A DNA stretch of 64,000 nt. It comes from Bimuria novae-zelandiae CBS 107.79 (taxonomy: Eukaryota; Ascomycota; Dothideomycetes; Pleosporales; Didymosphaeriaceae). The DNA lies in assembly GCA_010015655.1 (NCBI GenBank), contig ML976768.1, positions 84,934 through 148,933 of the forward strand, read 5' to 3'. Positions 20,986-32,310 of this stretch are shown piece after piece. Numbering within the stretch: the first letter of the stretch is position 1; every line of letters starts with the position of its first letter. The notes under the pieces were generated by a model that worked only from the letters and a program-made list of their open reading frames with translations, was not told the DNA's origin and did not search any database. The position numbers and the translations under genes were made by a program.

Positions 20986-22442
20986 ATGCATCCTCCTCCA
21001 CATCATCGGCGGCTTCCGGCGCTTGTCCACCGCCGATTTCAACTCCAGATTGAAAAAAACCTTTCCTCTCCGATACTTCGTACGATACCCTCCCCATGCG
21101 TCACGCGCCTTTCCGCATCATCGATCCCGCATATGAAATCTATGTTCCGCATGTCATTCAAGCAAAATTGGAGCTCTTCGCGCATACCCGATCCCTGCTC
21201 CTATCTGTCTCGCATCTCCTGTTCCATGGGCTTCACCGTTTTGGGGAAATGGTCTACGCTGTGCTGGTCACGCTAGAATCTTTACAGTGCGCCGTTCGGC
21301 TAGGGCACAGAAGTTTGGGTTTGGTCTTTTTCTTTGAGCATTTTCTTCGGTATACTTCTATGTCTAGCGTGGCGTTGGCGTTGGCGGCTAAGCGTAGCCG
21401 GGACTGTATTTATTTCAACCGAACGGTTGGGCGGTACCTAAGCGATGGGGCCTGCCTTGCATGCTTCTTCGTTTGGGATGGATACCGCCGGGTCACGCAC
21501 CACTGCTGCGGTGTGAGGCTTCTTGTGTTTCTCGGGATTGATCTCTTCATTTCTTTTCATCTTTATATCTCAGTACTATTCCATTTTCACCTTCACATTC
21601 TTGTCTATACATAGCCTTAACGCATATAGATACATTCTTCTCTTCAGCACAGTCACCCTCGCTATCATCCACCACTATCACAATTGCATCACAATAGCCA
21701 TCCCTCCCCCTTCCTCGCCAGACTTTCCCCCTACACCGCTCAACACGCATCTTCCCAAAAACCTCTCGTCCGCCGTTCACGGCAGTACCCATTTCTGCAC
21801 TTGACCGACGTTAACGCATGCGCCTAGCGCCTCCTCTAGCCTTAATCTAAACTCAGCTTACACGCTTAAGCTAAGCACTGCACCCAGCTTGGCAGCCCTA
21901 CCCGACTACCGAGGACCGTCGGCGTGTGCCGTGGATCTAGGTCTTCACCACGTGGAATGGTGTCATACAGCACTCGCAGCATGGTGCCCACACCTTCCCT
22001 TCTACCGACGATGCTAATCTGTGCTGAGCTTTAGCAAGAGCCGGGCTCTACAACGACATACCCTTCCGCAACAGACCGGTGATTTTGGCCAAAACCACAT
22101 GATTACTCCTGGGGACTCAATGAGAAAAGGCAGGTTGGGTATGGCGGTGGCCTTGCGCTGCGGTGTGCATTGGTGAAGTGGCGCTCGTATAGCAAGGTGC
22201 GCACGGACGCCCACGTGGGCGCCCCGTCACAGCCCTACCAAAAGCGGCATGGTGGCAGATTGGAGCCACCGATTTGATCCATGGGGGGAGCGGGGTTGCC
22301 GATCTCGTCGTGAATATTGCCGTGTGTGGTTTAATTATCCTCAGGGAGCAGGAAAGGTCACGATTGCATAGATATCAAGTGGGGGGTGAGGCTGAGGAAG
22401 ATAGATAGGTAGGGAGGTTGCTTAACGGAAGAGCTTTTCCTT
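20986..22442. other. Intergenic, no supported gene
   Basis: Contains the 3' flank of the preceding gene and a pyrimidine-rich stretch around 21540-21800. A 172-codon open frame at 21096-21614 has no motif and starts in the presumed 3' UTR. Nothing convincing seen. Confidence 0.5.
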
Positions 22443-22444
22443 TA

Positions 22445-22491
22445 AGCTCGGACCTATACTTTCCGCGCACATAGGGTTCCCGCGCACCCTA
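22445..22491 (+). repeat. Left terminal inverted repeat of pogo-1
   Basis: 47 bp, perfect inverted match to 24190-24236. Confidence 0.95.
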
Positions 22492-22804
22492 CTATAACGC
22501 GTTACTCTATTTTTAATGCTTATACTATTAACGCTATATATTTAGTATAGATTTTAAGGAGTTTGCTATATAATACACTATCGTAGATTTTAATTCTAGT
22601 ATTTTTATAAGCTACTATAAGGCTACTAAGTAGTATAGAGTTACTAAGTCTACGCTGCACGGTTAGTAATAAGATTAATAACTATATATAATAACTTATT
22701 AATATTAGTAATAATTAACTTAGGAATAAGAGGCCTTTCTTATAAAGTAAATACTTAATAAAGACTTATGCGTATAACCTCTATCTCACCCTCGCATACG
22801 AGAG

Positions 22805-24135
22805 ATGGCCACCCGAATCCTACACATAAATAGCGACTACAAGCCTCTAGGGCAGCTATAGGTACCCTATTTTATCGCCCGTAACCCACGCGTCGTATCT
22901 ATAGTTAGCCAAACAATTAAGAGCGCACGGACGATAGCAGCTAGCTATAAGACTATACAAGCCTTTCTTAAGCTGTTTAAGCGTACTCGAATAGAGCTAG
23001 GCATACAGTATAAGGATATATAGAATATAAATAAGACTAGAGTTATACTAAAGATATATACGAATATCCAGGTGCTCGCAAGCTCTTTAAAGAAAAAAGC
23101 TTATATTAAGTCTCTAAAGGATCGTAAGTAGGTATTAATTATTAAAACTATCTTAGCTATTAGCGCTAAGCTTTAATACTTAGTTATCTTTAAAAGTAAG
23201 CACCTATAATTAACCTAGTTCTTATTAGAAGATATACTAGATTAGCTTTTTATAATATTAAAGAATAAATAGACGTTAAACTTAATTAGCTATAATTAAT
23301 TACAATAGATTTTTATACTAAATACTTTACTATGTAATAACGGCTATTAACTTCTCCTCCTAGACGGCCATGGCTCTTATATACCTATCGACTTTATGTA
23401 GCTTTGTAAGGTTAATAAGATACACCTCTTGTACCTTCTAGCTTACGCCTTATACTTACTACAGCCTCTAGATCTTGCTCTTTTCTCTATAGTTAAGTTA
23501 GGCTATTGTATTAAGATACGAGAGCTCTTAGCCCTTAATAATATAGCACTAATTAAGAAGGAGCGTTTTATAGCATTATATAATAAAGCTAAAGAACAAG
23601 GGCTCTTAAAGTAAGTTATTTAAGCTAGCTAAAGGGCTGCTAGCCTTTGCCTATATAACCTAAACGTTGTACTACTCTTATCTTAAGTAACTAGTTGGCT
23701 AGCTACTCCTCTACTTACTAGTTAGGCTTTAGCCGCCTTAAAGTTAATATTTAATACACCTTAGAGCTTACAGGCTCTATATAAGGCTTAGTAGTAGCTA
23801 TTATTATTAGAGTCTCTTTTATAAAGTACCCGCGTAGTGCTTGGCAAGGCAGGTAAGGCTATTATAAAGGCTAATACTAGGGTAGCCTAGCTTAAGGCTA
23901 AAAATTAATAACTTAAATATTAACTAGATAGTGCTAGGATTACTCGTACTAAAAAGTATATTTAAGTAAACTTAAATAAGCGCTTTAGTAACGTTAAGAC
24001 TATTAAGGCTATTATAGACTAAGTAGTAGCTTTAGAGGCTTAATAGGCAAGTACTTCGCCTAAAAAAGAAGCTAAAAAAGTAGTAAAAGTAGTAATAGCG
24101 CTTACTTTTAAGTCTATATATACTAAGTGGTAAAT
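22805..24135 (+). pseudogene. Degraded pogo/Fot1 transposase
   Basis: Starts at the ATG at 22805. Segments recognisable despite stops: a CENP-B-like N-terminal region; a first catalytic-core block in which 'NINKTRVILKIYTNIQVLAS' stands where family members have NMDETG; LLLLDGHGSYIPIDFM with the second Asp (about 23355-23395); and LLQPLDLALFS with the third Asp (about 23455-23490). The first catalytic Asp reads as Asn, which a G-to-A change explains. Stops are TAA/TAG, several at Trp positions. It is non-functional. Confidence 0.8.
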
Positions 24136-24189
24136 ATAATTATTGTTGTTAACAAAAATCGCGACTCTATATTATGTGGCTACTTTTAA

Positions 24190-24236
24190 TAGGGTGCGCG
24201 GGAACCCTATGTGCGCGGAAAGTATAGGTCCGAGCT
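24190..24236 (-). repeat. Right terminal inverted repeat of pogo-1
   Basis: 47 bp, perfect inverted match to 22445-22491. Confidence 0.95.
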
Positions 24237-24238
24237 TA

Positions 24239-24761
24239 GGTGGAGTGTGGGTAGGTGAGAGGGGCAAGTGCCGGTGCGTGGACGTTGGTTCACGATGAGG
24301 TGGAGTGATGCGTTGAGTTGTGAGTACAGCACGATAACTCAGGACAGGTGATACAGTGCCCGCAGTTGTGGTGAAGTAAGTCGAGTGGTTGTGGCACACG
24401 ATCTGAAGCAGGGTCGAAAAGGAAAGAGTTATATAGAGGATATTGTGAATTGTAAAAGCCGTCGCCCATTGTACGGACATACCGCCTCTCGTCGAAGCCA
24501 AACGCGACTGGAAAGGCAGGTATCGAGACTTAGAAGCCGCCTCCGCGACTTCATGTCCATATCTAGCCACCAACGCGAGGCTGCAGCCATGAAAACCTAG
24601 GATTCTTGACCCAAGGGAACTTCGTTTACATTCTCGCTTCATTTCAGGAAGTCAGTCTCAGTGGAAAGGTGCAGAAGAAATGCAACCCAAAGAACCCAAA
24701 ACCCGACTCTCAATATCCTCGGAGCGCGACCCATGAGACATCCGCCTTCCTCAATCGCGTC
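24239..24761. other. Intergenic, no supported gene
   Basis: Balanced composition. This is the 3' flank of the RING/coiled-coil gene; no conserved frame seen. Confidence 0.5.
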
Positions 24762-26215
24762 CTACAGCGAGGTCCTCATCTCCTCACGATGCCTAGCCAG
24801 CATGGCCTCCATCTCCTGGAACTGCCTTGTCCTGACTTGCGTCAATCGCGTATCAGTGCCCTCGCGCTGAGCAATGCGCTGCTCCCGCTGGAACAACGCC
24901 CGGTCCCGATCCTCCAACATACGCTCTCGCTCTTTGAGAGTCCGCTCTCGGTCGTTGATTCGGTCCTCCCGCTCTACGAGCTCCTTCTCACGATGGTCAA
25001 GGCGCTCCGTCTGTGACGGGAATGCTCCAACACTGGCCGCTTCGGCATCTGTCTCGGGGGTGGGTGACATGTCGAAAGGATTCGGAGGGAAGCCAGGGCG
25101 TTGGTTTGGACGCAGGCTGCTAGTGCGCACTGGAAGTGTGAATCCGGGCGTGCGCGCTGGAGGTGTGTTGGTTCCAGGCGTGCGCGCTGAAGGTAAAAAT
25201 CCGGGAGTCCCGCGCGCACGCGAGGAGACTTCCCAGAAATCGTCTAGGGGACCCGGCGCCGTTGGGTGCGAATTGAGGGTTGGTTCGCTGTTCTGGTCGA
25301 CCCCAGTCTCGACAGAGCCCATAACGACGTCTTCATTCGGATCGGCGTGCTGATTCGCGCTCTGGCTTGCATTGTTGGGAGCGGTTGGCATTAGCCAGTT
25401 GCTCTGAATGATATTCTCAAGCGCCGACAGGTTACGGTGCGGCGGATAGCCCATTCGATAAAACGCAAAGGGGGTTGGCTGCTCTTGCTGTGTTTGCGGT
25501 CCGGGCTGGCTAGGTTGGCCGTCCCCATGATTGCCACGGGTCTCACGCCTAATGGGACCGGCTCCACTGAAGAGAAGATTACCAGCCACAGTGGGCTTCT
25601 TGACTTCTTTACGCTGCTTGCGTGAACCTTGGGTGATGCGGGCGCGCTCTCGGACGCTGTTGATGTCACGAGTGATCGATCGGAAGCTCTCATAGGGCTG
25701 CGAAGCAAATTAGCAGTGAAACAAACGGATACTGGAAGGCTCCAAAAACTCACGTCCTCTTCGTCATCGCTATCCAGGTTGATCACCTCTGATGGAGGAC
25801 CAGCGCTAGGCATCGTCATGCGATCACCTATAGTCCGATGGGTCGTCCCATGTGCGCCGTGAAGCCTAGGAGTAGGACGAGCACTGAAAGTACCGTACGG
25901 CATTCGAGCCAGAACCCGAGAATTGTTGCCGCCCGACTCTGACGGCGCTCCAGCTAGCGCGTCCATCCACTTGGTACGACAGAGCGGGCACGTCTTTTCG
26001 AGCCTCGGGTTGTTTGTAAGTATCGCCGTGAGGCAGTTGCGACCGAAGACATGTCCGCATCCACCGATTTTGATGCGTACAGGCTGCTCGACCTCGTATG
26101 CGTCGAGACAGATCGGACACTCGTCAGAGGGACATATTTCATTCGGGCAAACAGGCTCAATTTGGCCTTTGAGAAAGGCTGCGCAGCGATCTCGCGCGGC
26201 CTTGTGGTCGGTCAT
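24762..26215 (-). CDS. RING-type zinc finger protein with C-terminal coiled coil
   Basis: Two exons, 26215-25754 and 25697-24762, with a 56 bp intron (GTGAGT...GCAG), make 465 residues. A RING-like domain spans residues about 33-82 (CPICLDAYE ... GGCGHVFGRNCL ... CPLCRTKW). The fifth ligand position in CGHVFGRNC is Gly instead of Cys/His, a variant seen in many fungal RING-like proteins. The middle is Pro/Ser/Thr-rich and disordered, and a long Arg/Glu coiled coil follows (EREDRINDRERTLKERER region, residues about 385-450). RING domains usually recruit E2 enzymes; ligase activity here is inferred. The first of three RING genes in the neighbourhood. Confidence 0.8.
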
Positions 26216-26766
26216 CCTAGAGATGTTTGAGCAGGTGCAGGTGCGGGCTCCAGAAATAAAAATGACTGCTATATTTCTTGTTCAAATAGTCCGCTGGCTA
26301 GGCCTGCCTGTTGTTCAAGGGCGGGAGTGGGTGTGGCAGCAGAGTCGGGGTCGAGAGGGGAAGGCGGGAGTTATATGTATGGGCAGGCGCGAGGTGAGAG
26401 GTCGAAGCGCGCACGTGCGGTAAGTGATACCTAGGTACCAGCTTTTACCGCGGGGGTGTTGACTGAATGTGAGAACTCCAAAGTTCTGAACGAAGGAAGC
26501 TGGCGACCCCGGTCAACTCGGGTGGCTGCGTTGATTGGCAGTCGTACAAACACGGCAAATTGCCCCATGCGGAAACAACATGCAAACGCACAGAGATTCT
26601 GACCGCCAAATGAGTTGATCCCGAATTTGGGCGGCGGCCATCTTTGAAAACTCTACTTTATCAACGACACTCCACGGCTGAGGGGGTAGATCTCTCAGAA
26701 GACGACGACGAAAGAGCCTACCATAGTTGCTCAGATTTGCATCGTCGGAATATACGCACCTACCCG
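26216..26766. other. Intergenic, no supported gene
   Basis: Lies between the 5' end of the RING gene and the 3' end of the next minus-strand gene. Promoter sequence is expected but no definite motif was identified. Confidence 0.5.
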
Positions 26767-27459
26767 TCAACAAATATTTATGGCCGGTTTCCAGAGCTGT
26801 CTCATACCATTACGTTGCCTTCCCTTGAACCTCTCTACTATCCATTGATGTTTTGATTCTTCTCCAGGTAACGCCTCCTCATCTAGTATTATCTCCTCTT
26901 CCCCTTCACCTCCCTGTTCCACGTCCACGACCAAAAACTGATACCTTTGCACCCCCTCCATTCCTTCCTCATCAGGATTAGCCACTTCTATCTGCTTCAG
27001 CAGCTCGATACCTTCCCACATGACGTGCAAGAAACATTCAGTCCACCACTCAGTAAAATCCACTGCAATCTGCTGCTGCTCCACCGCATATTGTTTCGCA
27101 TCATTGTCCTCACATTCTTGCATCTCCGTTCGCAGCTCGCACATCCTGAGGCAGCAGTCATTCATCGCGTGGTCGACATCCCAGTGCAGTTTCTCGAAGA
27201 ACATGAGCGTGGGGATCCTGCGGATGGCTTGAGTGTCTTGCTTGAAGAGGGTGTGCAGTGGCTTCATGAGGTCGTGGAGGTCCTCGAAGGCCTGGCTGAG
27301 CTTCATGGCCTTTTCGGCACGCTGTCTCCAGGTTCGGAAGAGGTAGCGGGTCCAGCAGAGCTCTCTGCGGGCTCTGCGGAATTTCGGCTTGGATGAGGAG
27401 ATGTAGGTTGTCCATATGGTGACGTGGTTGTCCCCGGGGTGGTAATCTACTGCAGACAT
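26767..27459 (-). CDS. Unrecognised acidic protein (230 aa)
   Basis: Single-exon frame of 230 residues with a good start and a preceding stop. It is rich in Trp, Cys, Glu and long helices (ELRTEMQECEDNDAKQ region), with an acidic C-terminal third (EGEEEIILDEEALPGEE). There is no signal peptide or membrane segment. I do not recognise a family. Its position inside the RING cluster, codon-like composition and lack of RIP argue that it is real. It could be a lineage-specific protein of the kind often predicted in Dothideomycetes. Confidence 0.5.
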   Translation of the reverse strand: MSAVDYHPGDNHVTIWTTYISSSKPKFRRARRELCWTRYLFRTWRQRAEKAMKLSQAFEDLHDLMKPLHTLFKQDTQAIRRIPTLMFFEKLHWDVDHAMNDCCLRMCELRTEMQECEDNDAKQYAVEQQQIAVDFTEWWTECFLHVMWEGIELLKQIEVANPDEEGMEGVQRYQFLVVDVEQGGEGEEEIILDEEALPGEESKHQWIVERFKGRQRNGMRQLWKPAINIC

Positions 27460-28159
27460 CGTGGGGAGTTGTTCAGGCTGGGCCGAGCGCTTTTATCAGC
27501 GTGCAGTATTAAGGTGTGTCAGTGTGGTTTTGTTGACTGAGGGATCTAGTGGTACAAAAGCTGAAAGGCCAGGCCGCTCTGTTACTGCCGATCCTTGAGA
27601 CGGACTTGCAAGAGTTGGATTATTGATGGTACAGAAGTCGATGGTAAATGCAGTTGCCAGACCAATCTCCAACCACGTGCGCCTGCGCCTAGGCATTGAC
27701 GCGTGGGACGAATGATGATAGTCTTTCAAGTCTGGTAGGCAACGTCTCATCAATATTTGATGTTGCTTGGGATCCGTGTGCGCGCATCCCGAAAATCTCT
27801 TACAACGGTAGCGAATATCGGAACCTCTCTTATCACGCTACAGGCCGGGTTCGATATCTCGCATTTTGAACTGGCGAGAAACCGTCAGTTTTCTGCTTGG
27901 GCATGAAATAGATTTTTCATGCCTAGGGAATTACGAAAACTGGCTTTGGAAGACGTGGATTCGGAGTATAACCTACGTGGAGTGGGTACGATGATGGTGG
28001 GCTGTGTGGTAGAGATGGTGAACAATGGTGACCACCATGCTCAACAAACACCATTCTTATATTTCCCCTATCTCGCGTATATTTCGCCTACTCCATCTCG
28101 AGCATTAACAATTCGTTTCGTTACCTCGACACATTTCTCCTTCCAACTAAGCCACGATA
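27460..28159. other. Intergenic between divergent genes
   Basis: Holds the 5' flanks of the minus-strand gene at 27459 and the plus-strand RING gene at 28160. No definite element recognised. Confidence 0.5.
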
Positions 28160-29009
28160 ATGGCGCCACCAGCGCCAATTGTCTGTGAATATCTGGCACT
28201 TGCCGAAGTTAAATACGAAGAGGTCATAAGCGAAAACTGTCCCATCTGCTTGGAGTCCTACAACTATGCCGACCGCGCCGTTCGAACCATGTAAGTCACT
28301 CAGTTAGAATCCTCCGTGCTCGTGCACCACATACCCACTCGCCCGACATGGTGCTTTGTCAGAGGCTACAAAGCTGATTGTTGACCATCTTCAGGCCTTG
28401 TCTTCATATTATGGGCCTACCTGCCGCCAAAGATGGTGCGAAATCTCACTCACGTGTCCCATGTGCCGCACGCGTGTTCAAACCCGCGAATTCGACGACA
28501 CCCAAGACGCCGTCGCCTGGGTCATACACGAAGCCCTTATTCACAAGCGTTCGCGCAAATATACGCCCGTCCACCGCGCGGTCGAACTGCTCTACCTCGA
28601 CGACTTCATCCCTCTGTCGCCGTCCGTCGCTGCAGAGGCACACGAATGGCTGAATAACATGAATGCCGAGCGGAGGCACGAGTACGAGGCCCGAAGCGAC
28701 GGATTGGATATTCAAATCTCTTACATGGAAGCACTTTCGGAGGCAGAGGGTATCCCTGAGCGGTGGACTGGGTCCGGACTTTTTCCGCCCGTGGAGCTAG
28801 CGAGATGGTATGTTCCGGAAGTGAATCTTGAGTCTGATATCTGGGTGGATTGGGTGCGCAGGGAGCCGCGGAGGAGATTTGCGGGAGTCGTTACTACTGT
28901 TCCTCAACGATCGACTTTGAGTATGGTAATTGAGCGGTTGAAGAGGAGGTTGCGCGACGTCTTAGGGTTTCGGCACGTATTAGAGCCATGGTTATATCTG
29001 TGCGGATGA
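28160..29009 (+). pseudogene. RING-type protein gene with frame break inside the RING
   Basis: Exon 1, 28160-28290, encodes a short N-terminus ending in CPICLESYNYADRAVRT. The intron 28291-28394 is clear (GTAAGT...CAG). Exon 2 continues in phase with PCLHI, but the remaining RING half (GPTCRQRWCEISLTCPMCRT) and about 190 further residues are in the +1-shifted frame. One missing base near 28410-28416 would account for it. This is either a pseudogenising deletion or a one-base consensus error; the long intact downstream frame makes error or very recent loss likely. The downstream part has no second domain I can name. RING-type E3 role inferred. Confidence 0.6.
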
Positions 29010-29429
29010 GGTTGACTTGGGGGCGCAAAAGCGTTCGTGGGGTGATGGGGTGGGCGAAGGGTGTGTATGTACGCTCTCTGGTTGGTTATATGAGAGATAT
29101 GAGAGGCCACAATTGGCGCGGCTCTACATGGCTAGAAGCATCCAAACGAACGTTTTATGTACTGAAATGACACCTGGATCAGTTTAGCACTTGGAATCAT
29201 CCCCGTAGCTTGAGGCTTTGATTGACGAGTTCTCGCGCATTAACTTCCGGTCACGGTAAGGCACTGAGATAGCGTCACGAATGGCAACTCAATTGCAGAG
29301 AAGCTGGTATATTATACTCATTCCATGGTAGCACAACGTCCGAAGCGAAAAGATGCGAAGAGTATGATAATACCCATGAGAAATGTAATCAGTGATGTCT
29401 GCACGGCCCGCATCTGGATGCAAAGCCCC
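29010..29429. other. Intergenic between convergent genes
   Basis: 3' flanks of the RING gene and the nucleoside hydrolase gene; nothing else seen. Confidence 0.5.
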
Positions 29430-30574
29430 TTACAGCTCTCCCTTCCCTTCCCCCCATGTCTTCGCATATTTTGAAAACCTCTCAGCCGCGACCAAAAACA
29501 GCCGATCCAGCTCCGCCGCAGCCACCTCACTCCCAGCCCTCAATTTCAAATACCGCTGACCCCTCCTAACCCCATCATCCACCCACTCATTCGTCCCATC
29601 TTCCAAGATCCGATTAAACCCCTTGTCATTCGCTATCTCAAAAATCTCCCCTAGACCATTCGCGACGTACAAAATGGTCAGCGGATCCCAACTAGGCAGC
29701 GGCTTCCCGAACCCGTACCAAACATAACTTTGTCGAATAGGGTCGTCTTCGAATGTAGATGCCATGAGCGGTGCACCAACCAGGACGTGTTTTCCCACAT
29801 CGTTTCCGACGAAGGTTATTTTACCTTCCCAGGTATTTATAACATGAGCCGCGCGAGAAGGGTTAGAGCCGTAGAAATTCCAGCTGCGGCCGGTGGGGTA
29901 GGTGCCGCCCATGACGGCGAGCTCGTGCACTTTGGCGCGGACGAGCGCTCTGCCGTTCATGGGGGAATATTTGTCTGGTTGGGAGTCTAGGAGGGCGGAT
30001 ATCTGTGGGGTTAGTAGATGTTCATATAAGGAAAGGGGGGGGGGGGTTTGCTACAGACGCAAACATACATTATCAAGAAATCCAATCGAAGCAATTGTAA
30101 CACTCCCATCACCCGCTTCCGATAATAGCTTCCTATACAAAAACACTGGATCCCAAGCGTCTTCGGCTTTTCCCCAGGGTAAAGTGCCTCCAGACCAGTG
30201 ATACGCGACTTTACTCGTATACTCCCCGACCTTGTAGTTTTTTTTGTCGAAGAAGGTGACACTGTTCATGGGCCGGGGAATGCTGATTGGGGTGTCAGCA
30301 TGGCCGTAATGCGCGAGGATAGCAGATGCCGCGAGGGCGGAGTATTCGCTTGGATGATTGACGTTGACTCCGAGCAGGTTTAGATTGGGGAGGGTGGCTC
30401 CGAGCATTAGGGCACTCGCATCGCTGGTAGGCTTGAATTACTAGTCATTGGTATGTGAGGCTTGACTTACTCAACATCGCTGTGCAGGTCGGTGTCGATG
30501 ATTAGGTTCTTTCGTGGTGCTAACGCGGTGTGATTCATCAGGGCGAGAAGAGATGCCGTGCTTTGTAGACGCAT
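29430..30574 (-). CDS. Inosine-uridine preferring nucleoside hydrolase-like protein
   Basis: Three exons, 30574-30471, 30423-30069 and 30002-29430, with introns of 47 and 66 bp give 343 residues. The N-terminal motif NLIIDTDLHSDVDDASALML, assembled across intron 1, is the Asp-rich calcium and ribose-binding signature of the family (DTDxxxDDxxAL). Later segments include NVNHPSEYSA, VTIASIGFLDN and MGGTYPTGRSWNFY. The family hydrolyses the N-glycosidic bond of nucleosides in salvage. The start is uncertain: ATG 30574 gives a short hydrophobic leader, another in-frame ATG lies about 13 codons downstream, and an upstream ATG at 30703 is also open. The fungal branch is divergent, so substrate preference is inferred. 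Confidence 0.8.
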
Positions 30575-30907
30575 GCACAAAGTAACAAGGTTTGGGGCGA
30601 GCTGTGGGGGCGAGCTGTGGGGCGGTGGTGTTGTACTGAAGGTTGGGGGGTGGCTGCGAGGTGACCAAGCAAGCGGGGTCAAGATACCTAGTACCTGTGG
30701 CACTTCGTATCTCTAGGCATCGACCTCCGAGTCATCGACCCAAGCTGTTCCGCGTCAACAAGATTCGCTTAACTTATGCTTGCCAAAATTGACGGAAGTC
30801 ATGAACGTTGCTGCTCTGCTTACTAGCAGATGCAGCACACCCGAAACTCTTTAATTCTATTATCTCCTTCCTAATGAAACATCTGATCCCCCAGTCTATG
30901 TATCATC

Positions 30908-31850
30908 TCAACCTCCAACTCCATCCTCACCCTGACCTAAACTCCAATCCCGCCTCCTCAATTTCTCGTCATCCTCAACAATCATCGTCCACACACCCAC
31001 CATCTGCCACGCAATCATCATGGCACCCATCCAAAACTCGATATTGTCCTCAACTAAGCCTGGCCCCACAAAGTCCTCCGCAATATCGTACACAGACGCG
31101 ATATCCCGTGGCTCTCTCAGCGTAGCTTTCCCGTCCTCGTTCCGCGCAATGTCTCCTGTGTCGTCAAGGACGTATATGGATGGACGCACATAGGTTTCGC
31201 ACACGAAATGCCAGCACCACTCGAGGATAAACTTAACCCCGAACACCGTTATCTGTCCGTTAGTCTCAAAGATAATCGCACCATTTGGCGCCGTTTGTAT
31301 CCACGTCATGCGGCTGAAGGTGAATTTCTTCTCGTGGGTGAGACGCCACCACTGCGCGCGCAGCGCTTGCCGCTCCTCCCGGGAAAAGTGGCTGGATAAG
31401 CGATGCGGATCGCGTAGGCCGTCGCGGATGTGTACGGTGCGGCATAGGGGGCAGGTGTTCGATGTGGAGAGCCAGGTTTCGATGCAGAGGCGGCCGAAGA
31501 TGTGGTTTTTGCAGTGCGGGTGTGGAAGAAAGGAGGACGACGGGGGCGTGGGTGGTTGTGTCGAAGGGGTCGTAGCAGATGTGACAGCGATCTATTTCGA
31601 GGCGTTTGAGCTGTGCGGAAGCGACGAGTGCGAGACCGGTTTTGGGGGCGTTGGAGAAGAGGTATTTGGCACGTTGTGGAAGGAGCCAGGGTGCGATTCC
31701 GCTGACGCCGTGGAGGGAGCGGATCTGAGGTCCCATGTTGTAGATGGAACTTGTGCTGTTCCCGTTTCGCTGACCGAAATGTTCTGATGGAATTATTTCT
31801 CCTTCTCGGCCCATGTCGAAGGGTACGAAGGCGGAATGTGCACGATACAT
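30908..31850 (-). pseudogene. RING-type protein gene with frame break inside the RING
   Basis: The minus-strand frame from ATG 31850 reaches RCHICYDPFDTTTHAPVVL. The second half of the RING (HPHCKNHIFGRLCIETWL, then CPLCRTVHI) and about 190 further residues lie in another frame that ends at 30908. The switch falls around 31525-31540 with no GT...AG intron there; one extra base is sufficient. The C-terminal part is Trp-rich (FGVKFILEWCWHF) with no known domain. It may be a true frameshift allele or a consensus error. Related in layout to the RING gene at 28160, which is also broken within its RING. Confidence 0.6.
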
Positions 31851-32310
31851 TTCATGTCCGGCGACGCGTTGTATATTAAGAATTTGGCAAATTCAGGTTG
31901 CCAAGGAGGCTCGTGTTCGACTTTTGAGTTTGCAGCGTGGTTGAGTTGTTCTTATGTGGCCCCCCTATGTCAACCAAAGTTACGACGTATTCGTACCGTG
32001 GTTTCCAAGCACATATAAAGCCGCATCATTCTCACTTCTTTTGCTTGCGACTTTGTGTGCCAAGTTGTCGCGGCGTACAGGTACCACTATGGGTGTACTG
32101 AATGGAGCGTGTAAAGACCCCTGAGGTAAGTTGCGATGCACAGTCGTATGTTTTAGGGCTGGACGGTCGCGACAACACGGCCATATAGACGACTTCTTCA
32201 GCGCAACGTCCGAGAGACATCTTCGTGACAAAGCCCATGCGTCAGACTCGTAGTCTCCCTTCTAATCTAGCTGAAGCCGACCGAATCGTGACCTCAGGTT
32301 TGACATGCTG
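31851..32310. other. Intergenic, no supported gene
   Basis: 5' flank of the RING gene and 3' flank of the dioxygenase gene. No motif recognised. Confidence 0.5.

Larger units (their letters stand above)
22443..24238 (+). mobile_element. RIP-degraded pogo/Fot1-type DNA transposon (pogo-1)
   Basis: The element spans 22445-24236 (1792 bp) between TA target duplications (22443-22444, 24237-24238). The inverted repeats start AGCTCGGACCTATACTTTCC and are identical over 47 bp (22445-22491 and 24190-24236). The interior is TA-rich and encodes a broken Tc1/mariner-superfamily pogo transposase on the plus strand. The TIRs are GC-rich and unmutated relative to each other while the interior is heavily eroded. 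Confidence 0.92.

Noticed and set aside
21096..21614. 172-codon plus-strand frame
   Set aside because: It lies in the probable 3' flank of the preceding gene, with irregular composition and no motif or splice context.
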